NCBI RefSeq assembly: GCF_009176975.1
Contig: NZ_WEZG01000005.1
Coordinates: 1-64,000, forward strand
Direction: 5' to 3'
DNA from: Aureimonas psammosilenae
GTDB taxonomy: Bacteria; Pseudomonadota; Alphaproteobacteria; Rhizobiales; Rhizobiaceae
DNA length: 64,000 bases
Part shown: in pieces, positions 8,395-15,172 of the stretch
Layout: each line of letters starts with the position of its first letter
Numbering within the stretch: position 1 is the first letter of the stretch
The notes under the pieces: model-generated
What the model saw: the letters and a program-made list of their open reading frames with translations, nothing else
The model's database searches: none
Told to the model about the DNA's origin: nothing
Position numbers and translations under genes: made by a program

Positions 8395-8421
8395 GGCCAA
8401 CGACGACAGGCGCCGTTGGCC
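8395..8421. terminator. Hairpin between convergent genes
   Basis: GGCCAACG/CGTTGGCC with an 11-base loop, followed by TTT on the plus strand and lying 6 bp from the end of the minus-strand gene at 8428. It could serve transcripts from either side; the T-run is weak. Confidence 0.35.
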
Positions 8422-8427
8422 TTTAGG

Positions 8428-9450
8428 TTAAACAGCTATCATGAGTTCGGAATAGTTGTCCGTGCTGAAGCCCCCGCCACTGCCGCCGCCTCCACCGCCG
8501 CCGAAACTGTCGAAGCTGAAATCGCCGATCCCGTAGTCCGCACTGAATGAACCGTAGTCGAAGCCACTACTGAAGCTATCGAAACCGGAACTGTCGAAGC
8601 CACCATCCAAGCCGTAATTGGCGACCCCGTAGTCGGCGGCGAACGATCCGGCATCGAAGCCTGTGCTGTCATAGGTGCCGAGATTGGACGTATCGATCGT
8701 ATCCCCCGACAGGACACCGGACGTATCTGCAAATGATACCGTAGGGTCGTTGACCAGCAGGAAGTCGCCATCCGCGTAGCCTGACCGTATGGGTTCGCCT
8801 AGCTCGACGGCCATGTCATTGGCTGCGAGGTGCGCGACCGCTTCGGCTGAATTGTCCCAAATCAGATCGGGAGTGGCATTCGGATCAAGTCCGCCGGGTA
8901 GAACCAGATGCGCGAACTCGGACGCCAAATTGAGCGCCGGGCTCATGACCTCGCCGCTGGTGAGCTGCAACGCGATCTCCGGGTTCCACCCAACCCCTGA
9001 TCCATCCATGAACGCCTGATCAGCGTTGATGTCGGTCCGATCAAAGGTGATGCTCGTGCCGGCGGCCTGGTTAATGATGTCCGTCGCGTATTCAGATTGC
9101 TGAAGGTAGATCAGCGACTGCTCGAGGTTGTTGGCGTCCTGCGTCGTCTCGTTGATCATGTTGAAGTCGTTCGCATTGGTGCGAGGCTCGCCCCAGACGA
9201 CTTCGTTTGAAGACTGACTGTAAATCGATGGGTCTAGCTGACCGTAGCCATCACCGAAGGTAGAGGGATCAAGTTGTCCATACCCGTCCCCAAACGTGGA
9301 CGGGTCTAGTTGCCCATACCCTGATCCAAAACTGTCGGGATCGAGTTGACCGTAACCTGGGCCAAACTGGTTCGGATCAAGTTGCCCGTATCCAATGTCA
9401 GACGCGGCGCTCGCCGTGATGATGTGATCATCGCTTGTCTGGAAAGTCAT
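8428..9450 (-). CDS. Repeat-bearing protein with degenerate M91-type metallopeptidase domain
   Basis: 340 aa, acidic and Cys-free, without a signal peptide. Residues 20-79 are five tandem 12-residue repeats of GYGQLDPxxFGx. Residues ~110-225 resemble the M91 (NleD-like) zinc protease fold: GWNPEIALQLTSGEVMSPAL leading into LASEFAH, then SAEAVAHLAANDMAVELGEP and IRSGY. In active members the core reads HExxH; here the first His is Ser177 (S-E-F-A-H), so catalysis is doubtful. Residues 264-317 contain two Phe/Asp/Gly/Ser repeats around SFxADYG, then a Gly-rich linker and a hydrophobic C-terminus (SELMIAV). Export by a type I or III route is possible but unproven. AGGGAG stands six bases before ATG 9450. 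Confidence 0.65.
   Translation of the reverse strand: MTFQTSDDHIITASAASDIGYGQLDPNQFGPGYGQLDPDSFGSGYGQLDPSTFGDGYGQLDPSTFGDGYGQLDPSIYSQSSNEVVWGEPRTNANDFNMINETTQDANNLEQSLIYLQQSEYATDIINQAAGTSITFDRTDINADQAFMDGSGVGWNPEIALQLTSGEVMSPALNLASEFAHLVLPGGLDPNATPDLIWDNSAEAVAHLAANDMAVELGEPIRSGYADGDFLLVNDPTVSFADTSGVLSGDTIDTSNLGTYDSTGFDAGSFAADYGVANYGLDGGFDSSGFDSFSSGFDYGSFSADYGIGDFSFDSFGGGGGGGSGGGFSTDNYSELMIAV
9214..9393 (-). repeat. Five in-frame 36-bp tandem repeats
   Basis: Five consecutive copies of a 36-base unit encode GYGQLDPxxFGx in the protein above. The third and fourth units give identical peptides. The copies differ mainly at third codon positions and in the two variable residues, which suggests selection on the peptide. 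Confidence 0.9.
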
Positions 9451-9825
9451 GCAGTGCTCCCTTTGCGTGACGCCAAATAAGGCTAGGCTTCGTCGGCAAA
9501 GGCGCGCAAGACATACTCGGATAGGATTTCATATTGCATCAACCGACTGCAAAATATCGGTTTATTCTGCTTTCGATCAATTGGTATGATTATTATAAAT
9601 GCCTTATTGTTGGCCAATTTTAACTTCGAGTGAACACTTTGCTCTTGGCTGCGAACGATGCGGTTGTTCATGCGCATTCACCCGTGCGGCAAGAGAAATC
9701 GTGTCGGGTGAAGGGCAGAGTGCGGATGTTGAAGATGGTCTTGTGAGTTTGCGATCCGGGTAAATCTGAAGCGCGCTTTCTGTCACCTGCCATTCAGCAT
9801 CGCAGGAGCAATAGGGAGCGCAGGA
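9451..9825. other. AT-rich intergenic stretch, 375 bp
   Basis: Divergent spacer between the M91-like gene (minus) and the secreted protein at 9826 (plus). The part 9530-9625 is strikingly AT-rich against its surroundings and is the likely promoter or silencing region for the M91-like gene. Copy B of the dispersed repeat lies at 9729-9766. Confidence 0.45.
9729..9766. repeat. Dispersed repeat element, copy B
   Basis: Second copy of the GTTTGCGATCCGGG core (9747-9760), with TTGAAGATGG upstream. It ends about 60 bp before the secreted-protein gene at 9826, so here it may lie in a leader or promoter. Confidence 0.4.
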
Positions 9826-10218
9826 ATGGCATCTACGGAGTTCGACAACGTGAAGTATCTTGCCTCTGCCTTGATCCTCGCTGCTGCAACGACGGCGTCT
9901 GCACAAACGCCGAAGCAGGATTATCAAAGCTGCGATCTGAAGAGCCAGCAGACACTCCAGGCCGAAGTTGGCGGAAACATCAAAGACCCGCTCCAAGCGC
10001 ATGTTTCGAGGAGAGGTAACGTTCTGCAGGCTGACATCGGCAATGCGCGCAAGGCTAGACACGTCACTCAGCGAGAAGCGGACGCGCTATGGCAACGGGT
10101 TGAGAAGGTTCGCACGGAAGCTGATGGTCTGGTGGTGAGCCAAGGCTTTCTCAGCGCAGCCGAGCGAGCCAGCTACGATCGTGAGCTGGACGATGTTGCC
10201 TCGGTGATCTGCCGATAG
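9826..10218 (+). CDS. Small exported hypothetical protein
   Basis: 130 aa. A hydrophobic run YLASALILAAATTASAQ (residues 11-27) is a signal peptide, with cleavage probable after ASA. The mature part is helical and charged (LWQRVEKVRTEADGLVVSQG, then RASYDRELDDVASVIC) with two Cys; similar periplasmic proteins of unknown function occur in Rhizobiales. ATG 9826 is supported by AGGGAG seven bases upstream; GTG 9850 would give a shorter, more usual signal peptide and is the alternative. A hairpin at 10300 lies between it and the convergent DUF2171 gene. Confidence 0.65.
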   Translation: MASTEFDNVKYLASALILAAATTASAQTPKQDYQSCDLKSQQTLQAEVGGNIKDPLQAHVSRRGNVLQADIGNARKARHVTQREADALWQRVEKVRTEADGLVVSQGFLSAAERASYDRELDDVASVICR

Positions 10219-10299
10219 CCGCACTGATCACCATCCGAGTGCCGTCACCTGACTAGAAGAAGGCCAAGAAGGCTGGCGCACGAAGCGGAGAGTTTAATG

Positions 10300-10328
10300 A
10301 GGCGCAGGAAGTCTTCAAACCTGCGCCT
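10300..10328. terminator. Hairpin between convergent genes
   Basis: The perfect 9-bp stem AGGCGCAGG/CCTGCGCCT with an 11-base loop is followed on the plus strand by TCGTTTCGATTT. It sits between the gene ending at 10218 (plus) and the one ending at 10354 (minus), so it may serve both. Confidence 0.5.
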
Positions 10329-10353
10329 TCGTTTCGATTTGCGGCCTCGGCCA

Positions 10354-10611
10354 TCAAACGGTTTTCGAGTTCTCTTCCTCTTCGAACGTCACCGCAACGT
10401 CGCCGTTGGCCGACAGGCGAACCTTGTCGCCTTCGATGTCTGCGACCAAGCCGGTCGAAATGTAATGGTGATGCCCTTCGTGGGAGCCTTCGCCGCTATC
10501 CTTCTTCGTGAGCTTGATGCGGTCGCCTTCAACGCGGTCCACGGTCCCGACATGGACGCCGTCGGCGCCGATGACTTCCATATGCTCGCGGATTGATCCG
10601 ATATTCGACAT
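10354..10611 (-). CDS. DUF2171 domain protein
   Basis: 85 aa, soluble. It starts MSNIGSIREHMEVIGADGVH and continues VGTVDRVEGDRIKLTKKDSG, then a His cluster (HEGHHHYI): the DUF2171 layout, a small beta-barrel related to PRC-barrel domains. Members are common in alphaproteobacteria and often belong to general-stress regulons; molecular function is unknown. GAGGAGA stands five bases before ATG 10611, which decides the start against a longer frame to 10767. Confidence 0.82.
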   Translation of the reverse strand: MSNIGSIREHMEVIGADGVHVGTVDRVEGDRIKLTKKDSGEGSHEGHHHYISTGLVADIEGDKVRLSANGDVAVTFEEEENSKTV

Positions 10612-10880
10612 GCTGATCTCCTCAGTTGGTGGGAGGTAACGCGACAATGTCAGGTTGGATGCGATAGCGAGAAGCCATGCGTGGTAGAGCGGAATGCTTG
10701 CAAATTTTCGTGCTCTAAGTGGTTCAGGGTGAAACTCTGAACGGTAGGAGTTTACAGGCACGTTCAATCAGTAGGTGGACATATACAATATCAACATGAT
10801 GCGTTCTGGTAGGCTAGTCGCCCAAATGTGCTTACCCATTTGGTAGACCTTGATCAGATAGCAGAATTGCAGTTTTGGAA

Positions 10881-11975
10881 ATGGTGAAACAAACGGGGCG
10901 CGCTCTTTTTAGATCAAGTCCGTTAGATACAGGCAGCTCTTTAGCATCCCATCGCTTTCCCGTTCTTGATGGACTACGCGGTGTTGCTGCGCTAATCGTC
11001 GTGCTACTTCATACATTTGATAACTCTATCATCCCAAATGGACAGCTTGCCGTCGATCTATTCTTTATCCTTAGCGGCTTTGTGATAGCGCACTCATATG
11101 GAGACCGCATCCTTCTTCCAAAAGGAAGGCGGCAATTCCTGATCAGCCGATTTATCCGCCTTTATCCGATGTTGCTTGTTGGTGCAGTTGGCGGCGTCGG
11201 TTTGGCTCTGCTGCACAACTCCATCAACGCAGCAGATCCGTATGATCTGAAGGTTGTAGCAATTACGGCTGCCCTATCGTTTATTGTCCTGCCGTATCTG
11301 GGAGCGGATGCGGTCAATGTCTTTTCGTTCAGCTTAAACCCACCGATGTGGTCGCTGTTCTTCGAGATTTTCGCGAATGTCCTCTATCTGGCAGTCGCGA
11401 AATTTCTCACCGTCCGCACGCTTTGTATTTTGACGTTCGTTGGAATTATCGGCGTTGTATTTATGGGACCGCTCGGAGGGGGCCTACGCACTAACTTTCT
11501 CGCTGGATTTCCGAGGGTTGTAGCTGGCTTCTTCGCGGGGGTGCTTCTACGCGAGCTATGGAAAGTTGGACGTCTGCCGAAGTTTCAAGCCAACATCTTC
11601 GTGCTTTCGGCCAGCCTATTAGCCCTTGCTATGATCCCGTTCGAGATCGGGGGCTGGCTTTATGTTCCTATCTTAGGTGTCTTACTGCTCATCGTGATCG
11701 GCGGCATCAACTGCAGGCCTGCCAATTATCACAAGTGGTTCGCATTCCTCGGCCTCGTTTCCTATCCAGTCTATCTCATTCACTGGTTCACCATCTATGC
11801 GATGCAGTTCATTGCCAAACAAAGCGAGTTCTTGAGGCACCACTATTCTGAACCAGCCTTACTGCATCTGATTGCAATTGTTTTTATTGGATATGCAATC
11901 GGGGCCTATTACGAGACACCCGTCATGGATGCTTTGAAGAGGCTGTCGCGTAGACGGCGTCATCATGCTCACTAA
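10881..11975 (+). CDS. Acyltransferase 3 (OafA/ExoZ-like) membrane protein
   Basis: 364 aa with about ten transmembrane helices. The N-terminal block FPVLDGLRGVAALIVVLLHT carries the conserved Arg and the catalytic-type His of acyltransferase-3 enzymes; LAVDLFFILSGFVIAHSYG and ISRFIRLYPM are the other signature segments. The family moves acyl groups (acetyl, succinyl and others) across the inner membrane onto exported sugars such as exopolysaccharide or O-antigen. No glycosyltransferase or polysaccharide gene is adjacent, so the acceptor is unknown. ATG 10881 is chosen over a TTG two codons earlier. G+C is visibly lower than in the flanking operon, suggesting acquisition by transfer. Confidence 0.88.
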   Translation: MVKQTGRALFRSSPLDTGSSLASHRFPVLDGLRGVAALIVVLLHTFDNSIIPNGQLAVDLFFILSGFVIAHSYGDRILLPKGRRQFLISRFIRLYPMLLVGAVGGVGLALLHNSINAADPYDLKVVAITAALSFIVLPYLGADAVNVFSFSLNPPMWSLFFEIFANVLYLAVAKFLTVRTLCILTFVGIIGVVFMGPLGGGLRTNFLAGFPRVVAGFFAGVLLRELWKVGRLPKFQANIFVLSASLLALAMIPFEIGGWLYVPILGVLLLIVIGGINCRPANYHKWFAFLGLVSYPVYLIHWFTIYAMQFIAKQSEFLRHHYSEPALLHLIAIVFIGYAIGAYYETPVMDALKRLSRRRRHHAH

Positions 11976-12060
11976 ACGTGCGCGAACGTGAAGCTCTGAC
12001 TGGTTCGAGTAATACACCCCACGTGGTGCAGGACGTTTTCAGGGTCGATGGTGCAGCAGG

Positions 12061-12348
12061 TCAATCGCAGCCGATCTCAGCCTTGATCCGGTCCACGTCG
12101 GCCTTGGACGAGCACACGTTCTCGCAGGGGATGCCGTCCCCGTCGCCATCCGCCCGACGATAGCCACCACACCAGAGGGCAACAGCTTCCTCGCAGGACG
12201 AGACGGATTTGCAGGTCCGCCGGCTGGCGACGGGCGTTGCCTGAAGCCGCTCCATCAACGCCGGCTCAAACCGCGTCATCGGCGGCGCGGCCATGGCAGG
12301 TGACAGCGCCCCCGCACTGATCATCGCCGCCAGCATCATGCGCAGCAT
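12061..12348 (-). CDS. Exported excalibur-domain protein
   Basis: 95 aa. A signal peptide (MLRMMLAAMISAGALSPAMA) is followed by an excalibur domain: CKSVSSCEEAVALWCGGYRR and ADGDGDGIPCENVC, with the DxDxDG calcium-type loop and four invariant Cys. Excalibur domains are extracytoplasmic and often accompany thermonuclease-type nucleases, as here, where the gene directly upstream encodes one. GGGGAGGA precedes ATG 12348. It is the last gene of a five-gene minus-strand operon (14542 to 12061). The periplasmic location fits the nuclease. Confidence 0.85.
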   Translation of the reverse strand: MLRMMLAAMISAGALSPAMAAPPMTRFEPALMERLQATPVASRRTCKSVSSCEEAVALWCGGYRRADGDGDGIPCENVCSSKADVDRIKAEIGCD

Positions 12349-12369
12349 GTGAAATCCTCCCCTTGTTCT

Positions 12370-13095
12370 CTATCCCCTCGCAGCGCGCCACCCGGCGGCT
12401 CGCGCATCCCCTTCCGAGCAGAACCAGCGTTCGCCCTTGCTCTCATCGATCCGGGTATCGTCGTAGGAGCGCCCGCCCGGCAGATGGTAGATCTTGCCCG
12501 ACGACGAGATGTTGCCCTTGATGCGGCACCCATCTTTGCCGCCGGCCGCGTTCGTCGTCTTGTTCTCCGCTGGCGTCACCGCCTTGCCGTCCTCGCTCGG
12601 CAGGCGCTCCCCGCGCCGCCAGTTCGCCGGGACCACGAACTGTCCGGCCCACATGCCACGCTTCTCCCGCTTGGCCTCGGCTTCCTCCTGGTCATAGCGT
12701 CCGTCGCTGTATTGCTTGTACTCGACGGCCCATCCTGCCTTCACCATGGCAGCGTTCAGAACGGTCTTGTTGTCGGCAGTCGAGCATTCGGCAACGATCC
12801 GGCCGTAGCGGTCGCGGTCCTCCTCGAAGCACTTCACCTGACCGTTCCTCCCGATCAGTTCGGCAAGGTACTCGGCGGCCCGCGACCCGCAAAGGTAGCG
12901 CTTGCCCGCCGCATCGTCGCAGGTCTGTTTTTTCTCTGGCGTGTCGATGCCGTAGAGCCGGATGCGTGCCTTCGTGCCTTCCACCGCGAGCGTGTCGCCG
13001 TCCACGACTTGGGCACGGCCTGTTATGGTTTCAGCGGCATAGGAAGGCATCGCCAAGCCAAGCAGGGCGGCAATGGATAGGAGGAGCGCCTTCAT
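12370..13095 (-). CDS. Exported thermonuclease (SNase) family protein
   Basis: 241 aa. After a signal peptide (MKALLLSIAALLGLAMPSYA) comes a staphylococcal-nuclease domain (about 22-150): GRAQVVDGDTLAV, then IRLYGIDTPEKKQTC, DRDRYGRIVAEC and MVKAGWAVEY. The residues equivalent to Arg35, Glu43 and Arg87 of SNase are present, so it should be an active phosphodiesterase. The C-terminal ~55 residues, from CRIKGN to GWRAARG with GERWFCSE, form a small Cys-containing domain often appended to rhizobial thermonucleases. ATG 13095 overlaps the stop of the upstream phosphatase gene as ATGA, so the two are translationally coupled. A periplasmic location is inferred from the signal peptide. Confidence 0.88.
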   Translation of the reverse strand: MKALLLSIAALLGLAMPSYAAETITGRAQVVDGDTLAVEGTKARIRLYGIDTPEKKQTCDDAAGKRYLCGSRAAEYLAELIGRNGQVKCFEEDRDRYGRIVAECSTADNKTVLNAAMVKAGWAVEYKQYSDGRYDQEEAEAKREKRGMWAGQFVVPANWRRGERLPSEDGKAVTPAENKTTNAAGGKDGCRIKGNISSSGKIYHLPGGRSYDDTRIDESKGERWFCSEGDARAAGWRAARG

Positions 13096-13649
13096 GCTTG
13101 CTCGTCTCCGCTGAGGACCGACTGGAGACCCTGTGAGAACGACCAACCATCGCCGTCCCGATCCAGGCGCCAGATTAGGTCATAGCGATCGTCCGGCCAT
13201 TTATCGGGATGGCGGGGAGGGGTCGGAAGCGCTGCGATACAAGCTGCGATCTGCGAATGCTCCCAAGCGATAAGGACCGTGCCTGAACGCCGCATCACGT
13301 CCGCCATCAAGGCATCGGCGTCGTGCTTCATGAAGGTAAAGCAGGTATTCACCCCGCCGGCTCCGTGAAGAAACTCAACAAGCGGCGCGATCGTCTGTTG
13401 CGGTCGCAGGCTCGGGCTGTCCTGCCCGACGCCGGACGCGAAGACCACATCGGGAACCAAGTCCCGGTTGCCATTCTGCGGACAGACGCGGCGCACCAAA
13501 GCTCCGGCGCGCTGCCAGCCCCGGACTGTCAGGCTCTGGTCGTTCGGAATGCCATGTTCGTTGAAGCCCGGCGTCTCGTGCAGTTCGCCGTGCCGGATGA
13601 ATAGGATACGGTTCGGCCCGCTTCGGGCGGCGCCATCTGATGCGTTCAT
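13092..13649 (-). CDS. Histidine phosphatase superfamily protein
   Basis: 185 aa, cytosolic. LFIRHGELHETP near residue 20 is the RHG phosphohistidine motif, and IAWEHSQIAACIAAL supplies the second catalytic His; the Arg of SLTVRGWQRAGAL also fits the branch-1 fold. The substrate cannot be told. It starts directly after the stop of the small protein at 13650 and its own stop overlaps the nuclease start, so it lies in the middle of the SRAP operon. A role in the same DNA-damage response is suggested only by this linkage. Confidence 0.82.
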   Translation of the reverse strand: MNASDGAARSGPNRILFIRHGELHETPGFNEHGIPNDQSLTVRGWQRAGALVRRVCPQNGNRDLVPDVVFASGVGQDSPSLRPQQTIAPLVEFLHGAGGVNTCFTFMKHDADALMADVMRRSGTVLIAWEHSQIAACIAALPTPPRHPDKWPDDRYDLIWRLDRDGDGWSFSQGLQSVLSGDEQA

Positions 13650-13892
13650 TTAGAGGACGCTTCCTTTCGTCTTCAACTCGCGGCCTCTTTCCGTAAGGCG
13701 GAGCCACATCGTTCCGTGCCGCCCTTCAGTGTAGTCGGCAAGGCCGTCCTGCCATAGCGCTTCCCACGCTCGGACTTGAGCGGCGGTAAGCTGGTCGGAC
13801 GGAATGCCGACGTGATCTTCTTCGGGAAAGCCGTCGTCCAGCCGTTCCAGCATTTCGACCTCGTCGGCATGGAGATGGAGAAGGCGGATCAA
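13650..13892 (-). CDS. Small conserved protein in SRAP operon, paralogue of the one at 5624
   Basis: 80 aa. It matches the protein at 5624-5869 (LDDGFPEEDHVG; WLRLTERGREL; final KGSVL). No function is known to me. The only in-frame start that agrees with the length of the paralogue is TTG 13892, whose last two bases lie in the TGA stop of the SRAP gene (ATTGA), so expression would be coupled. The stop directly abuts the ATG of the phosphatase gene. The small size, conserved ends and place between an abasic-site protein and a phosphatase suggest a nucleic-acid binding or regulatory subunit, which is inference. Confidence 0.65.
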   Translation of the reverse strand: MIRLLHLHADEVEMLERLDDGFPEEDHVGIPSDQLTAAQVRAWEALWQDGLADYTEGRHGTMWLRLTERGRELKTKGSVL

Positions 13893-14542
13893 TCGCCACC
13901 GTCCTTCCGGTCGCCTTTGGCCACGATCTGCAGCGCGCCATCGGGCAAGGGACGCTGCAACTCGGAGGCCTCTTTCCAGTCCGCGCGAAGCCATGTGTCC
14001 ATTTCTTCGGGCGTCGTCAGAATGACGGGCATGGCCTTCGGGTGGATCGCCTTCACCTCCTTGTTGGGATCGGTGGTGAGGAAGCCGTAAGCGTCCACCG
14101 TGACCTCGCCTTCTTTGATCTTGCGAACGCTGGTCCATGTCGTCCAAATGCCGGCGAACACCATCATGGGCCGCTCGTCATTGGCGGCGAACCAGACCGG
14201 CACCTTCTTGCCGTCGATGGTGTCGTATTCAGAGAACGAGGTGAGCGGCACGAGGCAGCGATGCTCAGGCCCCAGCCAGCGACGCCAGTGCGGGGACTTC
14301 GTGTTCCGAATGTTCGTGACGCCCGGATCGGTCTTCTTGCCTTCCAGCGCCATCTTCGGCGAAGGCATACCCCATCGAGCGAGGGTAAGTTCCCGCACTC
14401 CGTTGACCTCGCGGACGATCGGTGCGGCGGTGTCGGGGAAGACGGCCGGCATTGAAGGCAGGTTGCCGGTTCGGTCTTCGGCCGCCCGCGTGAACTCGCG
14501 GATGGCCGCTTGGCCTTTTGTGATCGAATAGAGATTGCACAT
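13889..14542 (-). CDS. SRAP family abasic-site shield protein (YedK/HMCES-like)
   Basis: 217 aa, the usual length. Cys2 directly after the initiator Met (MCNLYS) is the nucleophile that forms a thiazolidine crosslink with abasic sites in single-stranded DNA. Other family marks are TNIRNTKSPHW (Asn of the active site), CLVPLTSFSEY (catalytic Glu) and IHPKAMPVIL (catalytic His). The protein protects abasic sites and self-releases through the Glu/His pair. It heads a minus-strand operon with a small protein, a histidine phosphatase, an exported nuclease and an excalibur protein. A GTTC-N7-GTTC LexA-type box lies 62 bp upstream, so SOS induction is likely. The start cannot move, because Cys2 must follow Met1. 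Confidence 0.93.
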   Translation of the reverse strand: MCNLYSITKGQAAIREFTRAAEDRTGNLPSMPAVFPDTAAPIVREVNGVRELTLARWGMPSPKMALEGKKTDPGVTNIRNTKSPHWRRWLGPEHRCLVPLTSFSEYDTIDGKKVPVWFAANDERPMMVFAGIWTTWTSVRKIKEGEVTVDAYGFLTTDPNKEVKAIHPKAMPVILTTPEEMDTWLRADWKEASELQRPLPDGALQIVAKGDRKDGGD

Positions 14543-14603
14543 GATGCGAGATCACCACGACCGTCGATAACCGTCCAGAGACACTTGCCAAGCTGGCAGG
14601 CGT

Positions 14604-14618
14604 GTTCTCTCTTCGTTC
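14604..14618. promoter_or_regulatory. Candidate LexA (SOS) operator
   Basis: GTTC TCTCTTC GTTC fits the alphaproteobacterial LexA box GTTC-N7-GTTC exactly. It lies in the 78-bp divergent spacer between the SRAP operon (starting at 14542, minus) and the zinc-ribbon gene (ATG 14621, plus). Eight fixed bases occur about once per strand in 64 kb by chance, so the weight comes from its place next to an SOS-associated gene. Confidence 0.65.
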
Positions 14619-14620
14619 GC

Positions 14621-14935
14621 ATGGGCCGAAGCAGGTATCATCAATGCGCAACACTGTCCGAGCAGCACGGATGGGGCAACTACGCGACCGTCTCGTGCAA
14701 CCTCTGCCGGACGAAACGGCACTACCTGCCGGAAGACCTCATCACGCTTCTCGGCAACCTGGAGATTGATCGCGTCGAGCGTCGGATGCGGTGCGAGGAC
14801 TGCGGTAAGAAAGACTATGTCCACGTTCACTTCTGGAAGCCAATCATTGGCGAAGAGCATCCGAAAGTCATCAGGCGTTTGGAGCGCATCGAGACGATCC
14901 GCCGGCCTGTTTGGCGGGACCAGAGGACAACGTGA
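14621..14935 (+). CDS. Zinc-ribbon protein of unknown function
   Basis: 104 aa. Two CxxC pairs (VSCNLCRTKRHY and MRCEDCGKKDYV, about 25 residues apart) form a probable zinc ribbon, with the conserved-looking linker YLPEDLITLLG. Such proteins are widespread in Rhizobiales, often near mobile or plasmid-borne genes, and have no established role; nucleic-acid binding is plausible. ATG 14621 is the first reasonable start but lacks a ribosome site and begins two bases after the LexA-type box, so a LexA-bound box would block its transcript. The stop overlaps the GTG of the next gene (GTGA). Confidence 0.6.
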   Translation: MGRSRYHQCATLSEQHGWGNYATVSCNLCRTKRHYLPEDLITLLGNLEIDRVERRMRCEDCGKKDYVHVHFWKPIIGEEHPKVIRRLERIETIRRPVWRDQRTT

Positions 14936-15168
14936 GCGCCTTCCCTGTTCAAGGCGAGAATGCCGAAGCGCTCGTTCTGACTAGCCCGCTGCAGTTTCTT
15001 CGACAGCGCGGTTACAGCATACAACGCTTGCCGGATGATCCCGGCTGGTGGCGCGTCGAGCCGCCGCTTCGTTCCAATCGCAAGCTTCGTCTTCGCTGCA
15101 GTGTGCGGACCGTCGCGACATTGGCGAGGGCAGAGGGATGGGTCTGGCTGGCAAGAGCGACGGTATGA
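14932..15168 (+). CDS. Small hypothetical protein coupled to zinc-ribbon gene
   Basis: 78 aa from GTG 14932, which overlaps the upstream stop by four bases (GTGA). The sequence reads like a compact domain (LQFLRQRGYSIQRLPDDPGW, then VRTVATLARAEGWVWLA) but I recognise no family. The translational coupling argues that it acts with the zinc-ribbon protein. It ends four bases before the convergent gene at 15173. Confidence 0.5.
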   Translation: MSAFPVQGENAEALVLTSPLQFLRQRGYSIQRLPDDPGWWRVEPPLRSNRKLRLRCSVRTVATLARAEGWVWLARATV

Positions 15169-15172
15169 CCGC

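Noticed and set aside
9214-9393. Tandem 36-bp units considered as a CRISPR array
   Set aside because: The units are contiguous, in frame and encode a peptide repeat; there are no unique spacers.
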